Part shown: positions 1 to 12,735 of the stretch, one piece after another
How the letters are laid out: the number at the start of each line of letters is the position of its first letter
Position numbering within the stretch: position 1 is the stretch's first letter
NCBI GenBank assembly: GCA_017644185.1
Contig: JAEPMA010000008.1
Coordinates: forward strand, 62,001 to 126,000
Length of the DNA: 64,000 nt
Reading direction: 5' to 3'
Source of the DNA: Rhodospirillales bacterium
GTDB taxonomy: Bacteria > Pseudomonadota > Alphaproteobacteria > Rhodospirillales > Casp-alpha2
Position numbers and translations under genes: made by a program
Notes under the pieces: generated by a model
Seen by the model: the letters and a program-made list of their open reading frames with translations, nothing else
Told to the model about the DNA's origin: nothing
The model's database searches: none

Positions 1-807
<807 letters not shown>

Positions 808-816
808 TCTTCATTT

Positions 817-890
817 TGTGATTCCCGCGAAAGCGGGAATCCAGAACTCTGAGGATCCCACCCTGGGTCCCCACTTCCGCGGGGATGACA
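817..890. repeat. Nested palindromic intergenic repeat (REP-like), copy 1
   Basis: Two hairpins (ATTCCCGCG-AAA-GCGGGAAT, and CCCCACTTCCGCGGGG) lie inside a larger inverted arrangement: the left end TGTGATTCCCGCG mirrors the right end CGCGGGGATGACA. Copy 2 at 45071-45149 has the same architecture, and a degenerate form lies at 12550-12590. It sits between two convergent stop codons, typical of REP/BIME-like elements. No transposase is present in the window. Confidence 0.7.
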
Positions 891-920
891 GTTGTTTCTC
901 AATCGCGCTATATGCCGCAG

Positions 921-2822
921 CTAAGCCGCCAACCCTTTCTGCATCACCGCCGTCATCCGCTTGATGAAGTCCTGCGGGTCGATCACGGGCTCGCCTTCGA
1001 TAATGCGCGCCTGATCGAGCAGAAGATACGCCGCGTCGTCGAGCACCTTGTCGCTGGCGTCCTTGTCGGCCAATCCCGCCAGATGCTTGATCAGGGCATG
1101 CTTCGGATTGACCTCCAGCACACGAGGTGATGCGGCATCAAGCCGGTTATGCGCCTTCAGAAGCTTCTCCAGATGCATATCCATATCACCCTCGTCGGCC
1201 ACCAGGCAGACCGGGCTGTCGGTCAGACGTGACGACGTCCGCACATCCTTCACCTTATCCCCCAGCGCCAGCTTGAACGCGACGGTCAGCGCATCGATCG
1301 CGGGCGTGGCGGCGTCTTTATCCACGTCCTCGCCGTCCTTCTTGTCGGCATCGTCCTTGTCTTTGACCTTCGATAGGTCGACACCTCCACGGGTCGCCGA
1401 CTTAAAGGGCTTTTCCTCAAACTGTCCGACGGCCGGCATCCAGAATTCGTCGACCGGGTCGGTCATGAACAACACTTCGATCCCCTTGGCCCTAAAGCCT
1501 TCGAGCTGCGGGCTTTTGGCCGCGGTCTCGGCATCCCCGGCGGAGATATAATAGATCGCATCCTGACCATCTTTCATCCGCTCGACATAGTCCTTCAACG
1601 ACGTCCAGCCATCGACGGCGGAGGACTTGAAGCGCGTGAGTTCCAGCAGCCTGTCACGGTTTTCGAAATCTTCGTGAATCCCCTCCTTCAAGACCATCCC
1701 GAACGTGTCCCAGAACTGGGCGTATTCTTCGGGTGCTTTATCTGCCTTCTTCTTCAATTCGCCCAACACGCGCTTAACCAGCGCCTTGCTGATCTTGGCG
1801 ACCGCCGGATTTTGCTGAAGCATCTCACGGCTGACGTTGAGGTCTATATCCTCGCTATCGACGACCCCTTTGACGAACCTGAGGTAGCCCGGAATCAGCG
1901 CGTCGCAGTCGTCGGTGATGAAGACGCGGTTCACATATAATTTCAGATGCCCCTTCCGCTCCGGATGGAACAGGTCGAACGGGCGGGACGACGGGATGAA
2001 CAACAGATTGGTGTAGCTGACGACGCCCTCCGCCTTGTTATGCAACACCATCCAGGGCTCGTCGAAGGCCATCCCGACGTGATGATAAAACTCGTTGTAC
2101 TGCTCGTCGGTGATGTCTTTCTTGTCGCGGGTCCAGAGCGCGGACGCACTGTTGAGGGTCTTGTCTTCTTCCCCGTCCTTAGCCGCCTTCAACACCACCG
2201 GCTGGGCGATGTGATCGGAATACGTTTTGACCACGTTTTCGACCCGGACGTCTTCGAGAAATTCTTTAGCGTCCTTTTTAAGGTGCACGATGACGTCCGT
2301 GCCGGGGGTTTCCCGTTCGGCTTCCTCGATCTCGAAAGAACCGTGACCCTCCGATGTCCAGCGCCAGGCCGTGTCTTCACCCGCCTTGCGGCTCACCACC
2401 TCAACTTTATCGGCGACCATGAACGAGGAATAGAAGCCGACGCCGAACTGCCCGATCAGCGCCATCTTGGCGTCTTCGCCGCCGGCCTGGGCGTCTTTCA
2501 ATCCCTCCATGAATGCCTGCGTCCCGGACTTGGCGATGGTGCCGAGGGAATCGATCATATCGTCCTTGCTCATACCCACGCCGTTGTCCGAAACCGTAAG
2601 TGTCTTTTTCTTCTGATCGATCGATATGCCGATCTCGAATACACCCCCACCTTCGACAAGGTCGGGTTCGGTCAGCATGCGATAGCGTAGCTTGTCGCAG
2701 GCGTCGGAAGCATTGGATATCAGTTCCCTCAGGAACACCTCTTTCTGGCTGTAAAGGGAATGGGCCACGATATCGAGAATCTTCCCGACCTCGGCCTGAA
2801 ACGAATATGTCTCTTTGCTCAT
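921..2822 (-). CDS. htpG: Molecular chaperone HtpG (Hsp90)
   Basis: Cytosolic Hsp90-family ATP-dependent chaperone, 633 residues, the usual bacterial length. The N-terminal GHKL ATPase domain shows ELISNASDA (about residues 33-41; the Glu is the catalytic base), DNGVGM and GQFGVGFYS. The middle domain and a C-terminal dimerisation domain follow. An in-frame start 50 codons further upstream exists, but MSKETYSFQAEVGK is the family N-terminus, so I start at 2822. The Lys/Asp-rich stretch around residues 480-505 is a charged linker between middle and C-terminal domains. Monocistronic between a repeat and a receiver gene on the same strand. Confidence 0.97.
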   Translation of the reverse strand: MSKETYSFQAEVGKILDIVAHSLYSQKEVFLRELISNASDACDKLRYRMLTEPDLVEGGGVFEIGISIDQKKKTLTVSDNGVGMSKDDMIDSLGTIAKSGTQAFMEGLKDAQAGGEDAKMALIGQFGVGFYSSFMVADKVEVVSRKAGEDTAWRWTSEGHGSFEIEEAERETPGTDVIVHLKKDAKEFLEDVRVENVVKTYSDHIAQPVVLKAAKDGEEDKTLNSASALWTRDKKDITDEQYNEFYHHVGMAFDEPWMVLHNKAEGVVSYTNLLFIPSSRPFDLFHPERKGHLKLYVNRVFITDDCDALIPGYLRFVKGVVDSEDIDLNVSREMLQQNPAVAKISKALVKRVLGELKKKADKAPEEYAQFWDTFGMVLKEGIHEDFENRDRLLELTRFKSSAVDGWTSLKDYVERMKDGQDAIYYISAGDAETAAKSPQLEGFRAKGIEVLFMTDPVDEFWMPAVGQFEEKPFKSATRGGVDLSKVKDKDDADKKDGEDVDKDAATPAIDALTVAFKLALGDKVKDVRTSSRLTDSPVCLVADEGDMDMHLEKLLKAHNRLDAASPRVLEVNPKHALIKHLAGLADKDASDKVLDDAAYLLLDQARIIEGEPVIDPQDFIKRMTAVMQKGLAA

Positions 2823-2943
2823 GCTCTTTATCACCCCGAATTCGTAGAACGGCGCCAAATTGTCAGAGAAAGCGCCATAACCATGCCCGATATGTGGAGA
2901 TTTTTGAGCTTTCGCAACCCCCGGAACGGCGAAAATCCGGGGT

Positions 2944-3330
2944 TCAGGCCTCTTCCGCCGGGGCCGGTTCACCGATATCCCGAACGGCCTGCATCAGCTT
3001 GTCGATATCGACCGGCTTGGTGAGACCGCTATTGGCGCCAATCTTGACTGCGGCGCGAATCGCATCCTCGCCCGGCATACTGCCCATGCCCGCAGACACG
3101 GCAATAATGAAGGAATTGGCGTTCTTGGCGCGGATTTTCTGGATCGCTTCGATGCCACCCATCCCCGGCATGAAGATATCCATGATGATGACCTTGAAGT
3201 CGCCGTGCTCGGCGGCGGCGACCACGTGTTCGGCACGCATCGCCTCCACCACTTCATAGCCTGCCTGGCGCAGTGGCCGGGCCATTGCGAGCAGTGAAAA
3301 ATGATCGTCGTCGACGACAAGAATGCGCAT
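2944..3330 (-). CDS. Single-domain response regulator (CheY-like receiver)
   Basis: A 128-residue stand-alone receiver domain. The acidic pocket is DDD at residues 7-9, the phosphoacceptor Asp51 is in IIMDIFMPGMGG, the switch residue is Ser79 and the conserved lysine is Lys105 in TKPVD. No output domain, so it probably acts by protein-protein contact or in a phosphorelay. No partner histidine kinase lies nearby, so the pathway is unknown. It is divergent from the helicase gene at 3456. Confidence 0.9.
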   Translation of the reverse strand: MRILVVDDDHFSLLAMARPLRQAGYEVVEAMRAEHVVAAAEHGDFKVIIMDIFMPGMGGIEAIQKIRAKNANSFIIAVSAGMGSMPGEDAIRAAVKIGANSGLTKPVDIDKLMQAVRDIGEPAPAEEA

Positions 3331-3455
3331 GCCGTTCGTTCCCTCTTGAGCGCCAGTATCTTAGCGTTCCGGGCGTCCACCGCAATCATCCTTCACCAAC
3401 CTGACAACAGACATACAGACTTGAATTCCGCCACGCATCGCGCCAGTGTCGACAT

Positions 3456-6005
3456 ATGGCTGCGGCTTTCGATGAACCGGGGCGGATCAGCGCCGTTCTC
3501 GGCCCGACCAATACCGGCAAGACCCATTACGCGATGGAGCGGATGCTGGCCCATGCGTCCGGCATGATCGGCTTTCCGCTCAGGCTTTTGGCGCGGGAAA
3601 ACTACGACCGTGCGGTTGCCGCCAAGGGCAAGGAGCAGGTCGCCCTGATCACGGGTGAGGAGAAAATCCTCCCCAAGGATGCCCGCTGGTTCCTTTGCAC
3701 GGTCGAATCGATGCCGGTCGACCGTGAGTTCGCCTTTGTCGGGATTGACGAAATTCAAATGTCCGCCGATCCGGACAGGGGCCATATCTTCACCGACCGA
3801 CTGCTGCACGCGCGTGGACGCAGCGAGACCATGTTCATGGGTGCGGAGACCATCCGCCCCTTATTGAAGCGTCTGGTGCCGGACGCCGAAATCGTGACCC
3901 GGCCCCGGTTCTCCGTTCTGACCCACGTCGGTCCGGCCAAGATCAACCGATTACCGGCACGATCCGCCATCGTTTCATTCACCGCCTCCAACGTCTATGC
4001 CATCGCCGAGCTGATTCGCCGCCAGCGGGGCGGGGCAGCCGTGGTGCTGGGCGCCCTCAGCCCGCGCACGCGAAATGCCCAGGTGGAGATGTATCAGACG
4101 GGTGAGGTCGACTATCTGGTCGCCACCGACGCGATCGGGATGGGTTTGAACATGGACGTCGATCACGTCGCTTTCGCGGCACTCAAGAAGTTCGACGGCC
4201 GCAGGATCCGTCATCTGACGGCTCCCGAACTGGCGCAGGCGGCAGGCCGCGCGGGACGCCACATGAACGACGGCACGTTTGGGACCACCGCCGAGGCGGG
4301 CACCCTTTCCGATGAGATCGCGGAGAGGATCGAGGAGCACCGGTTCGACGCTTTGGAGCATATCTACTGGCGGAATACCGATCTCGACCTCTCGTCTCTT
4401 GCGGCGCTCAGAAGCAGCCTCAACCAACGGCCGACGGTGGCCGGACTGACCCGCACCCGCGCCGCAGACGATGAGCTGATTTTCGACCGGCTCAGGAAAG
4501 AACCGGATGTGGTCTCCACCGCCAAGGGAAAGAAGCGCGTTCAGCTTTTGTGGGACGTCTGTCAGATTCCCGATTTCCGGGGCGTGATGAGCGACGCCCA
4601 TGCCAACCTGGCGATGTCGATCTACAAACACCTGACGTCGGGCGCAGAACGTCTGGCGCCGGACTGGGTGGCGGCGAACGTCAAACGCCTCGACCGCACA
4701 GACGGCGATATCGACACCCTGATCGGGCGCATCGCCGGGATCCGGACCTGGACCTATGTCTCGTTCAGAAATGACTGGGTCCTCGACGCCGAGCATTGGC
4801 AGCAACGCACGCGCGCCATCGAAGACCGTCTGTCGGACGCGCTTCATGAACGTTTGACGCACCGGTTCGTCGACCGCAAGACGTCGGTGCTCATCAATAA
4901 ACTGAAAGACAATCCGGACCTGACCGCCGCCGTCCGCGCCAATGGGGAGGTTTTGATCGAGGGTGAACCAGTGGGCCGGCTTGAGGGGCTGCGCTTTTAC
5001 TTCGACCGGCAGATCGAGGGTGATGCCGGGCGGGCCGTCGCCAATGCCGCCCACCGTGCCGTTAGGACCGAGGTCGCACGCAAGGCCCGTATCGTCGCTT
5101 CGAGCGGTGATAAGGACTTCGCAGTCGAAACAAGCGAGCAAGGACGAATTCCGCGTATCATGTGGCAAAACACCGAGATCGCGCGGCTCATCAATGGTAA
5201 ATCGATGCTGCGGCCGGGTATCGCCGTGATCGGTGATGACCTTCTCGATGCGCATGAACGGACACGCGTCGAACGGCGCATTCAGTCCTGGCTCGAAGGG
5301 CGGATCGAGCGGGTATTTCAGGATCTGTTCAAGATGCAGTCCGGCGAATTGAAGGGCGCCGCCCGGGGGCTTGGCTTTCAATTGCTGGAGGGGTTGGGCT
5401 CACTCCGGCGCGGTGACGCCTCGGAACAGATCGACGCCCTCAACAAAGCCGACAGGAAACAGCTTAGGGACCTCGGTGTCCGGATCGGCCGCGACATGGC
5501 CTACATGCCGGCGCTTCTGAAGCCCGACGCCATCTATTGGCGGGCGCTTTTGTGGTCTCTTCACCGGGGATACCGGGATATCCCCGACCTGCCAGCGCCC
5601 GGCCGCGTATCGATCCCGATTAACAAACGCGACAATCTGGATTTTCTCGAAGCCTGCGGGTATCGGCCGCTTGGCCCCCTCGCCGTCCGCATCGACATGG
5701 CCGAACGCCTGACCTCGAAAGCCTGGCTGACAGCGAAAAAAGGCCCGTTCGCGCCGACGCCGGATTTACTGTCGATGATCGGCGCCACGCTCGACGATTT
5801 TCCGGGCGTAATGCGCGCCATCGGCTTCAAACGTATCCAGAAGAAAACGGAAGACGGCACGCCTGAAGATCGTTACCGGCCGATGCGCGCCAAAGAGAGA
5901 AACCACCCGCCACAAAAGCGCCGAAAGCGGCCGGCCAAAGCAGCACCGGCGCCCGACCCGCACTCGCCTTTTGCCAAACTCAAAGACCTCAGCATCGGGG
6001 GATAG
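3456..6005 (+). CDS. Suv3-like superfamily 2 helicase
   Basis: An 849-residue SF2 helicase of the alphaproteobacterial/mitochondrial Suv3 type. Motif I is GPTNTGKT (16-23), motif II is DEIQ (98-101; a DExQ rather than DEAD/DExH box), and motif VI is QAAGRAGR (261-268) preceded by HLTAPELA. These give a complete two-domain core. A long C-terminal part follows, ending in a basic KKRRKRPAKAA tail likely to contact nucleic acid. Mitochondrial Suv3 unwinds RNA in the degradosome; an RNA role here is inference from the family. The next gene (S4-domain RNA-binding) begins next to its stop codon, suggesting translational coupling and a shared RNA function. Confidence 0.88.
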   Translation: MAAAFDEPGRISAVLGPTNTGKTHYAMERMLAHASGMIGFPLRLLARENYDRAVAAKGKEQVALITGEEKILPKDARWFLCTVESMPVDREFAFVGIDEIQMSADPDRGHIFTDRLLHARGRSETMFMGAETIRPLLKRLVPDAEIVTRPRFSVLTHVGPAKINRLPARSAIVSFTASNVYAIAELIRRQRGGAAVVLGALSPRTRNAQVEMYQTGEVDYLVATDAIGMGLNMDVDHVAFAALKKFDGRRIRHLTAPELAQAAGRAGRHMNDGTFGTTAEAGTLSDEIAERIEEHRFDALEHIYWRNTDLDLSSLAALRSSLNQRPTVAGLTRTRAADDELIFDRLRKEPDVVSTAKGKKRVQLLWDVCQIPDFRGVMSDAHANLAMSIYKHLTSGAERLAPDWVAANVKRLDRTDGDIDTLIGRIAGIRTWTYVSFRNDWVLDAEHWQQRTRAIEDRLSDALHERLTHRFVDRKTSVLINKLKDNPDLTAAVRANGEVLIEGEPVGRLEGLRFYFDRQIEGDAGRAVANAAHRAVRTEVARKARIVASSGDKDFAVETSEQGRIPRIMWQNTEIARLINGKSMLRPGIAVIGDDLLDAHERTRVERRIQSWLEGRIERVFQDLFKMQSGELKGAARGLGFQLLEGLGSLRRGDASEQIDALNKADRKQLRDLGVRIGRDMAYMPALLKPDAIYWRALLWSLHRGYRDIPDLPAPGRVSIPINKRDNLDFLEACGYRPLGPLAVRIDMAERLTSKAWLTAKKGPFAPTPDLLSMIGATLDDFPGVMRAIGFKRIQKKTEDGTPEDRYRPMRAKERNHPPQKRRKRPAKAAPAPDPHSPFAKLKDLSIGG

Positions 6006-6006
6006 A

Positions 6007-6387
6007 TTGGCCGACGACGCAATCCGCATCGACAAGTGGCTTTGGCACGCGCGGTTCTTCAAGACCCGGACGCTGGCACAAAGTTTCGTCATAGGCGGCA
6101 ACGTCCGCTGTAACAAACAGCGGATCGAAAAAGCCAATCACAGCGTCAAACCCGGCGATGTGTTGACCTTTGTCCGCGGGCCGTATGTGCGGGTAATCGA
6201 GATCGTCGCCCTGGCCGAACGGCGAGGTCCCGCGACGGTCGCGCAAACCCTCTACAACGATCTTTCCCCACCGGCATCGAAGAAAGACGACCCCGACAGA
6301 CCTGCCCCCGTCGCCGAGCGCGAGCGGGGCGCCGGCCGGCCGACCAAGCGCGAACGGCGCGAGACCGACCGGCTACGAGGCGATTGA
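6007..6387 (+). CDS. S4-domain RNA-binding protein (Hsp15-like)
   Basis: A 126-residue protein with an N-terminal S4 domain: IRIDKWLWHARFFKTRTLA, then GGNVRCNKQR and KPGDVLTF, like Hsp15 (HslR), which binds stalled 50S-peptidyl-tRNA complexes. The C-terminal half is highly charged (KKDDPDRP, RPTKRERRETDR). I start at TTG 6007 because a purine-rich GGGGGA lies just upstream and the conserved S4 sequence begins a few codons later. An in-frame ATG at 5971 would overlap the helicase gene by 35 bases and lacks a clear ribosome site. It follows the helicase as an apparent two-gene unit. Confidence 0.85.
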   Translation: MADDAIRIDKWLWHARFFKTRTLAQSFVIGGNVRCNKQRIEKANHSVKPGDVLTFVRGPYVRVIEIVALAERRGPATVAQTLYNDLSPPASKKDDPDRPAPVAERERGAGRPTKRERRETDRLRGD

Positions 6388-6397
6388 GGTTAAGCGA

Positions 6398-6934
6398 TCA
6401 GTCCGCGGCGATCTGGCTGCTGACCGTAACCCAGTGGCTTTTCGTCAGATCGAACCTGAGGAATCCCTGCACGTCTCGGAAGGTATTGTCTGTCTGGATA
6501 AAACCGGCGCGCTGCAGCACCTTCACCGAGCGCACGTTGTGGTTCATGGCGATCGCCTGGATGCGATCCAGACCTTTGTTTTCGAACGCATCCGCAAGCA
6601 CCGCACGCACCGCTTCGATGCTGTATCCCAGATTCCAGTGCTCTTTTCGGATGGTGTAGCGGAGCGTATAGCCCCCTGCGTCGTCGCGATACCAGAGCCC
6701 GCACTCCCCAACATCCTGGTCACTATCCGTCCGGCGCATGTTCAGCATACCGAACCCGTCTTTCTTAAACGCGCTCACGTAGCCATCGAACAAATCACGC
6801 GCCTGTAAGCGGTTCATGGCCTTTGCGTGGGTATTGGCTTTCAAGAGCGGATCGGCGTGCATCTTGGCGAACGCCTCGAAATCAGTTTCTTGATAGGGCC
6901 GGAGCGTCAGCCGCTCCGTGATTAAACTCGTCAT
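6398..6934 (-). CDS. GNAT acetyltransferase, RimJ/RimL type
   Basis: A 178-residue N-acetyltransferase of the ribosomal-protein-N-acetyltransferase-like group (Acetyltransf_3 pattern): TERLTLRPYQETDFEAF at the N-terminus, VGECGLWYRDDAGGYTLRYTIRKEHWNLGYSIEAVRAVL in the core (in shorter pieces TLRYTIRKEHW and GYSIEAVRA), then NVRSVKVLQRAGF, the usual late helix. The start at 6934 matches the family N-terminus and lies one base after the stop codon of the upstream paralogue. Substrate unknown. Confidence 0.85.
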   Translation of the reverse strand: MTSLITERLTLRPYQETDFEAFAKMHADPLLKANTHAKAMNRLQARDLFDGYVSAFKKDGFGMLNMRRTDSDQDVGECGLWYRDDAGGYTLRYTIRKEHWNLGYSIEAVRAVLADAFENKGLDRIQAIAMNHNVRSVKVLQRAGFIQTDNTFRDVQGFLRFDLTKSHWVTVSSQIAAD

Positions 6935-6935
6935 C

Positions 6936-7475
6936 TTACTCGTCCTGCATTTCTGCCCGGGCATTTTGCCAGGCGTGGCGGTCAACGTCGAAGCGCAACA
7001 GGCCGGCCTGACCCATGTGCGCGGTTTCGGTCAAACGACCGCCCAATCGTCGCAGGATGGCGACGGCCCCCTTGTTCCGGGACTGGGTCACCGCCCAGAA
7101 TGACATGACGTCGGTCTCCGAGAACAGCCAAGCCGTCACCGCCTCGTTCATTTCCCAGCCATAACCGTTGCCCCAGTAAGCATGATGCATGATGAACCGC
7201 ATGGAGACCCCCGGTTTGTCCGTCCGCATCCAGAAGCCGCACTCGCCCACGAACGCAGCGTCATCCTTAAGACGGACGGCGAAGATGCTGTGGCCGTGCT
7301 CCCGCCAGCAAACCAGATATCGGGCGAACGTTTCCGCCGCCTCATCCGGTGTCAACGTTTTGGAATCCTTGAGATAATCCATAACGACTGAGTCCGCGTG
7401 CAAGGCCGCCATAGACGCCGCATCGGCTTCGGCGTAAGGCTTCAGAATCAATCTGCCTGTTTCGATCACGGTCAT
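6936..7475 (-). CDS. GNAT acetyltransferase, RimJ/RimL type
   Basis: A 179-residue paralogue of the next gene: ETGRLILKPYAEADAASM at the N-terminus, ECGFWMRTDKPGVSMRF and WGNGYGWEMNEAV in the acetyl-CoA core, and RNKGAVAILRRLGG late in the fold. I start at ATG 7475 with GGAT six bases upstream; an in-frame TTG at 7487 is possible. The pair is probably a tandem duplication translated together. They lie downstream of, and are separated from, the atp operon by its terminator. Substrates unknown. Confidence 0.82.
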   Translation of the reverse strand: MTVIETGRLILKPYAEADAASMAALHADSVVMDYLKDSKTLTPDEAAETFARYLVCWREHGHSIFAVRLKDDAAFVGECGFWMRTDKPGVSMRFIMHHAYWGNGYGWEMNEAVTAWLFSETDVMSFWAVTQSRNKGAVAILRRLGGRLTETAHMGQAGLLRFDVDRHAWQNARAEMQDE

Positions 7476-7488
7476 CAGCATATCCAAA

Positions 7489-7520
7489 CAAAAAACGCGG
7501 CACCCGCAAGCGCCGCGTTT
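7489..7520 (-). terminator. Rho-independent terminator of the atp operon
   Basis: Arms AAACGCGGC and GCCGCGTTT flank a ten-base loop. On the minus strand the stem runs into a T-rich tract (GCCGCGTTTTTTG), just after the atpC stop codon. Confidence 0.85.
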
Positions 7521-7548
7521 CTCTAGAAACTTGTTCGCCGGAGGCTTT

Positions 7549-7965
7549 TTAGCGACCCCGTTCCACGTACTCGATGGCCGCCATCATTTCCTCGGCGAGC
7601 GTGAGGTGCTTACGCGCCTCCTCGATCTCGTGTTCCGTGGCCGAGGCTACTTTTTCCTTGGCTTGTCGGAGTCGTTCCTCCGCATCCTGACGGTTAAGGT
7701 CATTCACAAGAATGGCCTCCTCGGTCAGCACGGTGCAGCGTTCCGGCGACACCTCACAGAAACCGCCAGCGACGAAGATCTCTTCCGATACCTTGCCCGA
7801 TTCCATCACCTTGATGACACCCGGACGGACCGTGCAGATCAACGGCGAGTGGTTCGGCAGGATACCGACATCACCTTCGGCACCTGGCACGACGACCATC
7901 TCCACCGGCTCCGATTTCAGGAGCCGGGACGGCGAGACCAGTTCAAATTCGACCGTGTCGGCCAT
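7549..7965 (-). CDS. atpC: ATP synthase F1 epsilon subunit
   Basis: A 138-residue epsilon subunit of the F1 central stalk, which couples rotation to the catalytic head and can inhibit ATP hydrolysis. The N-terminal beta-sandwich shows FELVSPSRLL, GAEGDVGILPNHSPL and VAGGFCEVSP; a C-terminal two-helix segment rich in Ala, Glu and Lys follows. Last gene of atpHAGDC, 22 bases after atpD and followed by a strong terminator. Confidence 0.96.
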   Translation of the reverse strand: MADTVEFELVSPSRLLKSEPVEMVVVPGAEGDVGILPNHSPLICTVRPGVIKVMESGKVSEEIFVAGGFCEVSPERCTVLTEEAILVNDLNRQDAEERLRQAKEKVASATEHEIEEARKHLTLAEEMMAAIEYVERGR

Positions 7966-7987
7966 TTAAGTCTCCTTCGACGCCCGC

Positions 7988-10340
<2,353 letters not shown>

Positions 10341-10368
10341 GTGGCGTCTACCCGGTCCTTACCTGCGC

Positions 10369-11901
10369 TTACGAGAAGTTCTTCGTGAACTCGTCGAGCA
10401 TCTTGGTCAGCTTTTCCTTGGTTTCGTCGGAAAGCGAACCTTCTTCGCGGATGGTCTTGAGGATGTCCGCGCCCTTGTCACGGACTTCGTCGAGCCAGCG
10501 CTTCTCGAAATCGGTAACCTGGTTGAGCTGGATGCCATCGAGATAGCCTTCCACGCCGGCGAAGATCACCACAACCTGCTGCTCAACCGGTAGCGGCTGA
10601 TACTGAGGCTGCTTGAGCAATTCGGTCAGGCGCGAACCGCGGGCCAGCAGCTTCTGCGTCGACGCGTCCAGGTCGGACGCGAACTGCGCGAAGGCTTCCA
10701 TTTCACGATACTGAGCCAGTTCCAGTTTGATCGAGCCGGCCACCTGTTTCATGGCCTTGATCTGCGCTGAGGAACCGACACGCGACACCGACAGACCGAC
10801 GTTCACCGCCGGACGGATCCCTTTGAAGAACAGGTCCGTTTCCAGGAAGATCTGACCGTCGGTGATCGAGATCACGTTGGTCGGAATAAACGCCGACACG
10901 TCACCGGCCTGGGTTTCGATGACCGGCAGCGCGGTCAGCGAGCCGTTACCGGCCGCGTCACCCATTTTCGCAGCGCGTTCGAGCAGGCGCGAGTGCAGGT
11001 AGAAGACGTCACCCGGATAGGCTTCACGCCCCGGCGGACGGCGAAGCAGCAGCGACATCTGACGATAGGCAACCGCCTGTTTGGACAGATCGTCGTAGAA
11101 GATAACCGCGTGCATGCCGTTGTCGCGGAAATATTCGCCCATGGCGCAACCCGCATAGGGCGCCAGGAACTGCAGCGGCGCCGGGTCGGACGCGGTCGCG
11201 GCAACGACCACCGAGTATTCGAGGGCGCCGTAGTCTTCGAGCGTCTTGACCAGCTGCGCAACGGTGGAGCGCTTCTGGCCGACGGCGACATAGATGCAGT
11301 AAAGCTTCTTGGATTCGTCGTCGGTCGCGTCATTGACCGACTTCTGGTTCAGGATCGTGTCGATGATGACAGCCGTTTTACCGGTCTGACGGTCACCGAT
11401 GATCAGTTCGCGCTGGCCACGGCCGACCGGGATCAGCGAGTCGATCGCCTTAAGGCCGGTCTGCATCGGCTCGTGCACCGACTTACGCGGGATAATGCCG
11501 GGCGCCTTGACTTCGACCAGCGCGCGTTCCTTGGCACCGATCTCACCCTTGCCATCGATCGGGTTACCGAGCGCGTCGACGACGCGGCCCAGCAGTTCCT
11601 TCCCGACCGGAACGTCGACGATGTCGCCGGTCCGCTTGACGGTGTCACCCTCTTTAATCGTGCGGTCGTCGCCGAAAATAACGATACCGACGTTGTCGGT
11701 TTCGAGGTTCAGGGCCATCCCCTTAATGCCGCCCGGGAACTCGACGAGTTCACCGGCCTGCACTTTGTCGAGACCATAGACACGGGCGATACCGTCACCG
11801 ACGGTCAGAACCTGACCGACCTCGGCGACCTCGGCTTCGTTCCCGAAGTCCTTGATCTGTTTCTTGAGGATATTGGAAATTTCTGCGGCTTTGATTTCCA
11901 T
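10369..11901 (-). CDS. atpA: ATP synthase F1 alpha subunit
   Basis: The 510-residue non-catalytic nucleotide-binding subunit. The P-loop is [14 protein letters not shown]; the arginine-finger region [14 protein letters not shown] is intact. Its ATG overlaps the atpH TGA by one base, indicating translational coupling. No internal anomalies. Confidence 0.98.
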   Translation of the reverse strand: MEIKAAEISNILKKQIKDFGNEAEVAEVGQVLTVGDGIARVYGLDKVQAGELVEFPGGIKGMALNLETDNVGIVIFGDDRTIKEGDTVKRTGDIVDVPVGKELLGRVVDALGNPIDGKGEIGAKERALVEVKAPGIIPRKSVHEPMQTGLKAIDSLIPVGRGQRELIIGDRQTGKTAVIIDTILNQKSVNDATDDESKKLYCIYVAVGQKRSTVAQLVKTLEDYGALEYSVVVAATASDPAPLQFLAPYAGCAMGEYFRDNGMHAVIFYDDLSKQAVAYRQMSLLLRRPPGREAYPGDVFYLHSRLLERAAKMGDAAGNGSLTALPVIETQAGDVSAFIPTNVISITDGQIFLETDLFFKGIRPAVNVGLSVSRVGSSAQIKAMKQVAGSIKLELAQYREMEAFAQFASDLDASTQKLLARGSRLTELLKQPQYQPLPVEQQVVVIFAGVEGYLDGIQLNQVTDFEKRWLDEVRDKGADILKTIREEGSLSDETKEKLTKMLDEFTKNFS

Positions 11902-12461
11902 CAGCCAATCCCTTTCATGGCGAGGCGCATTTTCTGCAGTTTGGTTTTCAGTGAGTTGTCGATCATCCGCGATCCGACCCGGACGACGAGACCGCCCAGC
12001 AGCGTTTCGTCAACGCGCTGGTCGATCTGCACCTTGGAGCCGATCGCTTCTTTCAGCGCACCTTCGATAGCGGCGACCTGTTGGTCGCTCAGCGCCTTGG
12101 CGGAAACCACCTCGGCACTCACTTCGCCCCGGCTCGTCGCGAGCAGGGTCAGATACGCCTTGATCATGCCGGCAAGCGCAAACAGGCGGCGGTTTTCCGC
12201 CACAACGCCGACAAAATTTCTGGTAAGGGTCGAAAACCCGGCCGCGTCCGAAATCGCGTCCATGGCTTTGACTTGATCGTCGCGCGAGATCACGGGCGAC
12301 TTGATGAGGCGCGCCAGATCGTCGCTTTCGTCGATCATCGCACCGAGTTGCTGGAGGTCACCGGCGACTTCATCGAGTTGCTTGTCGTACTCGGCCAACT
12401 CAAAGAGCGCCGTCGCATACCGACCTGCCAACCCGGTCGCGCCCGAACTATCCGCTGCCAC
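11901..12461 (-). CDS. atpH: ATP synthase F1 delta subunit
   Basis: The 186-residue peripheral-stalk subunit (OSCP homologue) joining F1 to the b subunits. It shows [14 protein letters not shown] at the N-terminus and the C-terminal [20 protein letters not shown] motif (in the DXXLXGG-type region). I start at GTG 12461: GAGAGGG lies nine bases upstream and the length matches alphaproteobacterial delta. A longer frame to 12596 lacks similarity. F0 genes are absent here, as usual in alphaproteobacteria, where they sit elsewhere. Confidence 0.95.
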   Translation of the reverse strand: MAADSSGATGLAGRYATALFELAEYDKQLDEVAGDLQQLGAMIDESDDLARLIKSPVISRDDQVKAMDAISDAAGFSTLTRNFVGVVAENRRLFALAGMIKAYLTLLATSRGEVSAEVVSAKALSDQQVAAIEGALKEAIGSKVQIDQRVDETLLGGLVVRVGSRMIDNSLKTKLQKMRLAMKGIG

Positions 12462-12549
12462 CTGGGAAATCCCTCTCGTTCGGCCTTGCGGCCCATTGTT
12501 TTGTGCTTCTGACGCGCCGTGAGCCCAGCATACGCCAATCCCACGACAT

Positions 12550-12590
12550 CCCCTGTCCCGCAGGGTATCCCTGCGAAAGCGGGGAACAGG
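12550..12590. repeat. Degenerate palindromic repeat (REP-like)
   Basis: CCCTG-TCCCG-CAGGG and a CCTGCGAAAGCGGG hairpin sit inside outer arms CCTGT and ACAGG. The GCGAAAGCGGG core is shared with the repeat at 817-890. It lies in the 274-base priA-atpH spacer, which otherwise should hold the atp promoter; I could not define that promoter confidently. Confidence 0.5.
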
Positions 12591-12735
12591 TATCATACTG
12601 ATTACGGCTGCGCAACCCGGCTAAAGTCGCTTTTTTGCGGCGCAAAATCGTTATTGTTATCAGGCAGTTGCCGCGCTCATTCCACAACCTTTGAGGAAAT
12701 ACCTTTCGCCCCTTCAAAAAAGCCGGCAATCCCCC

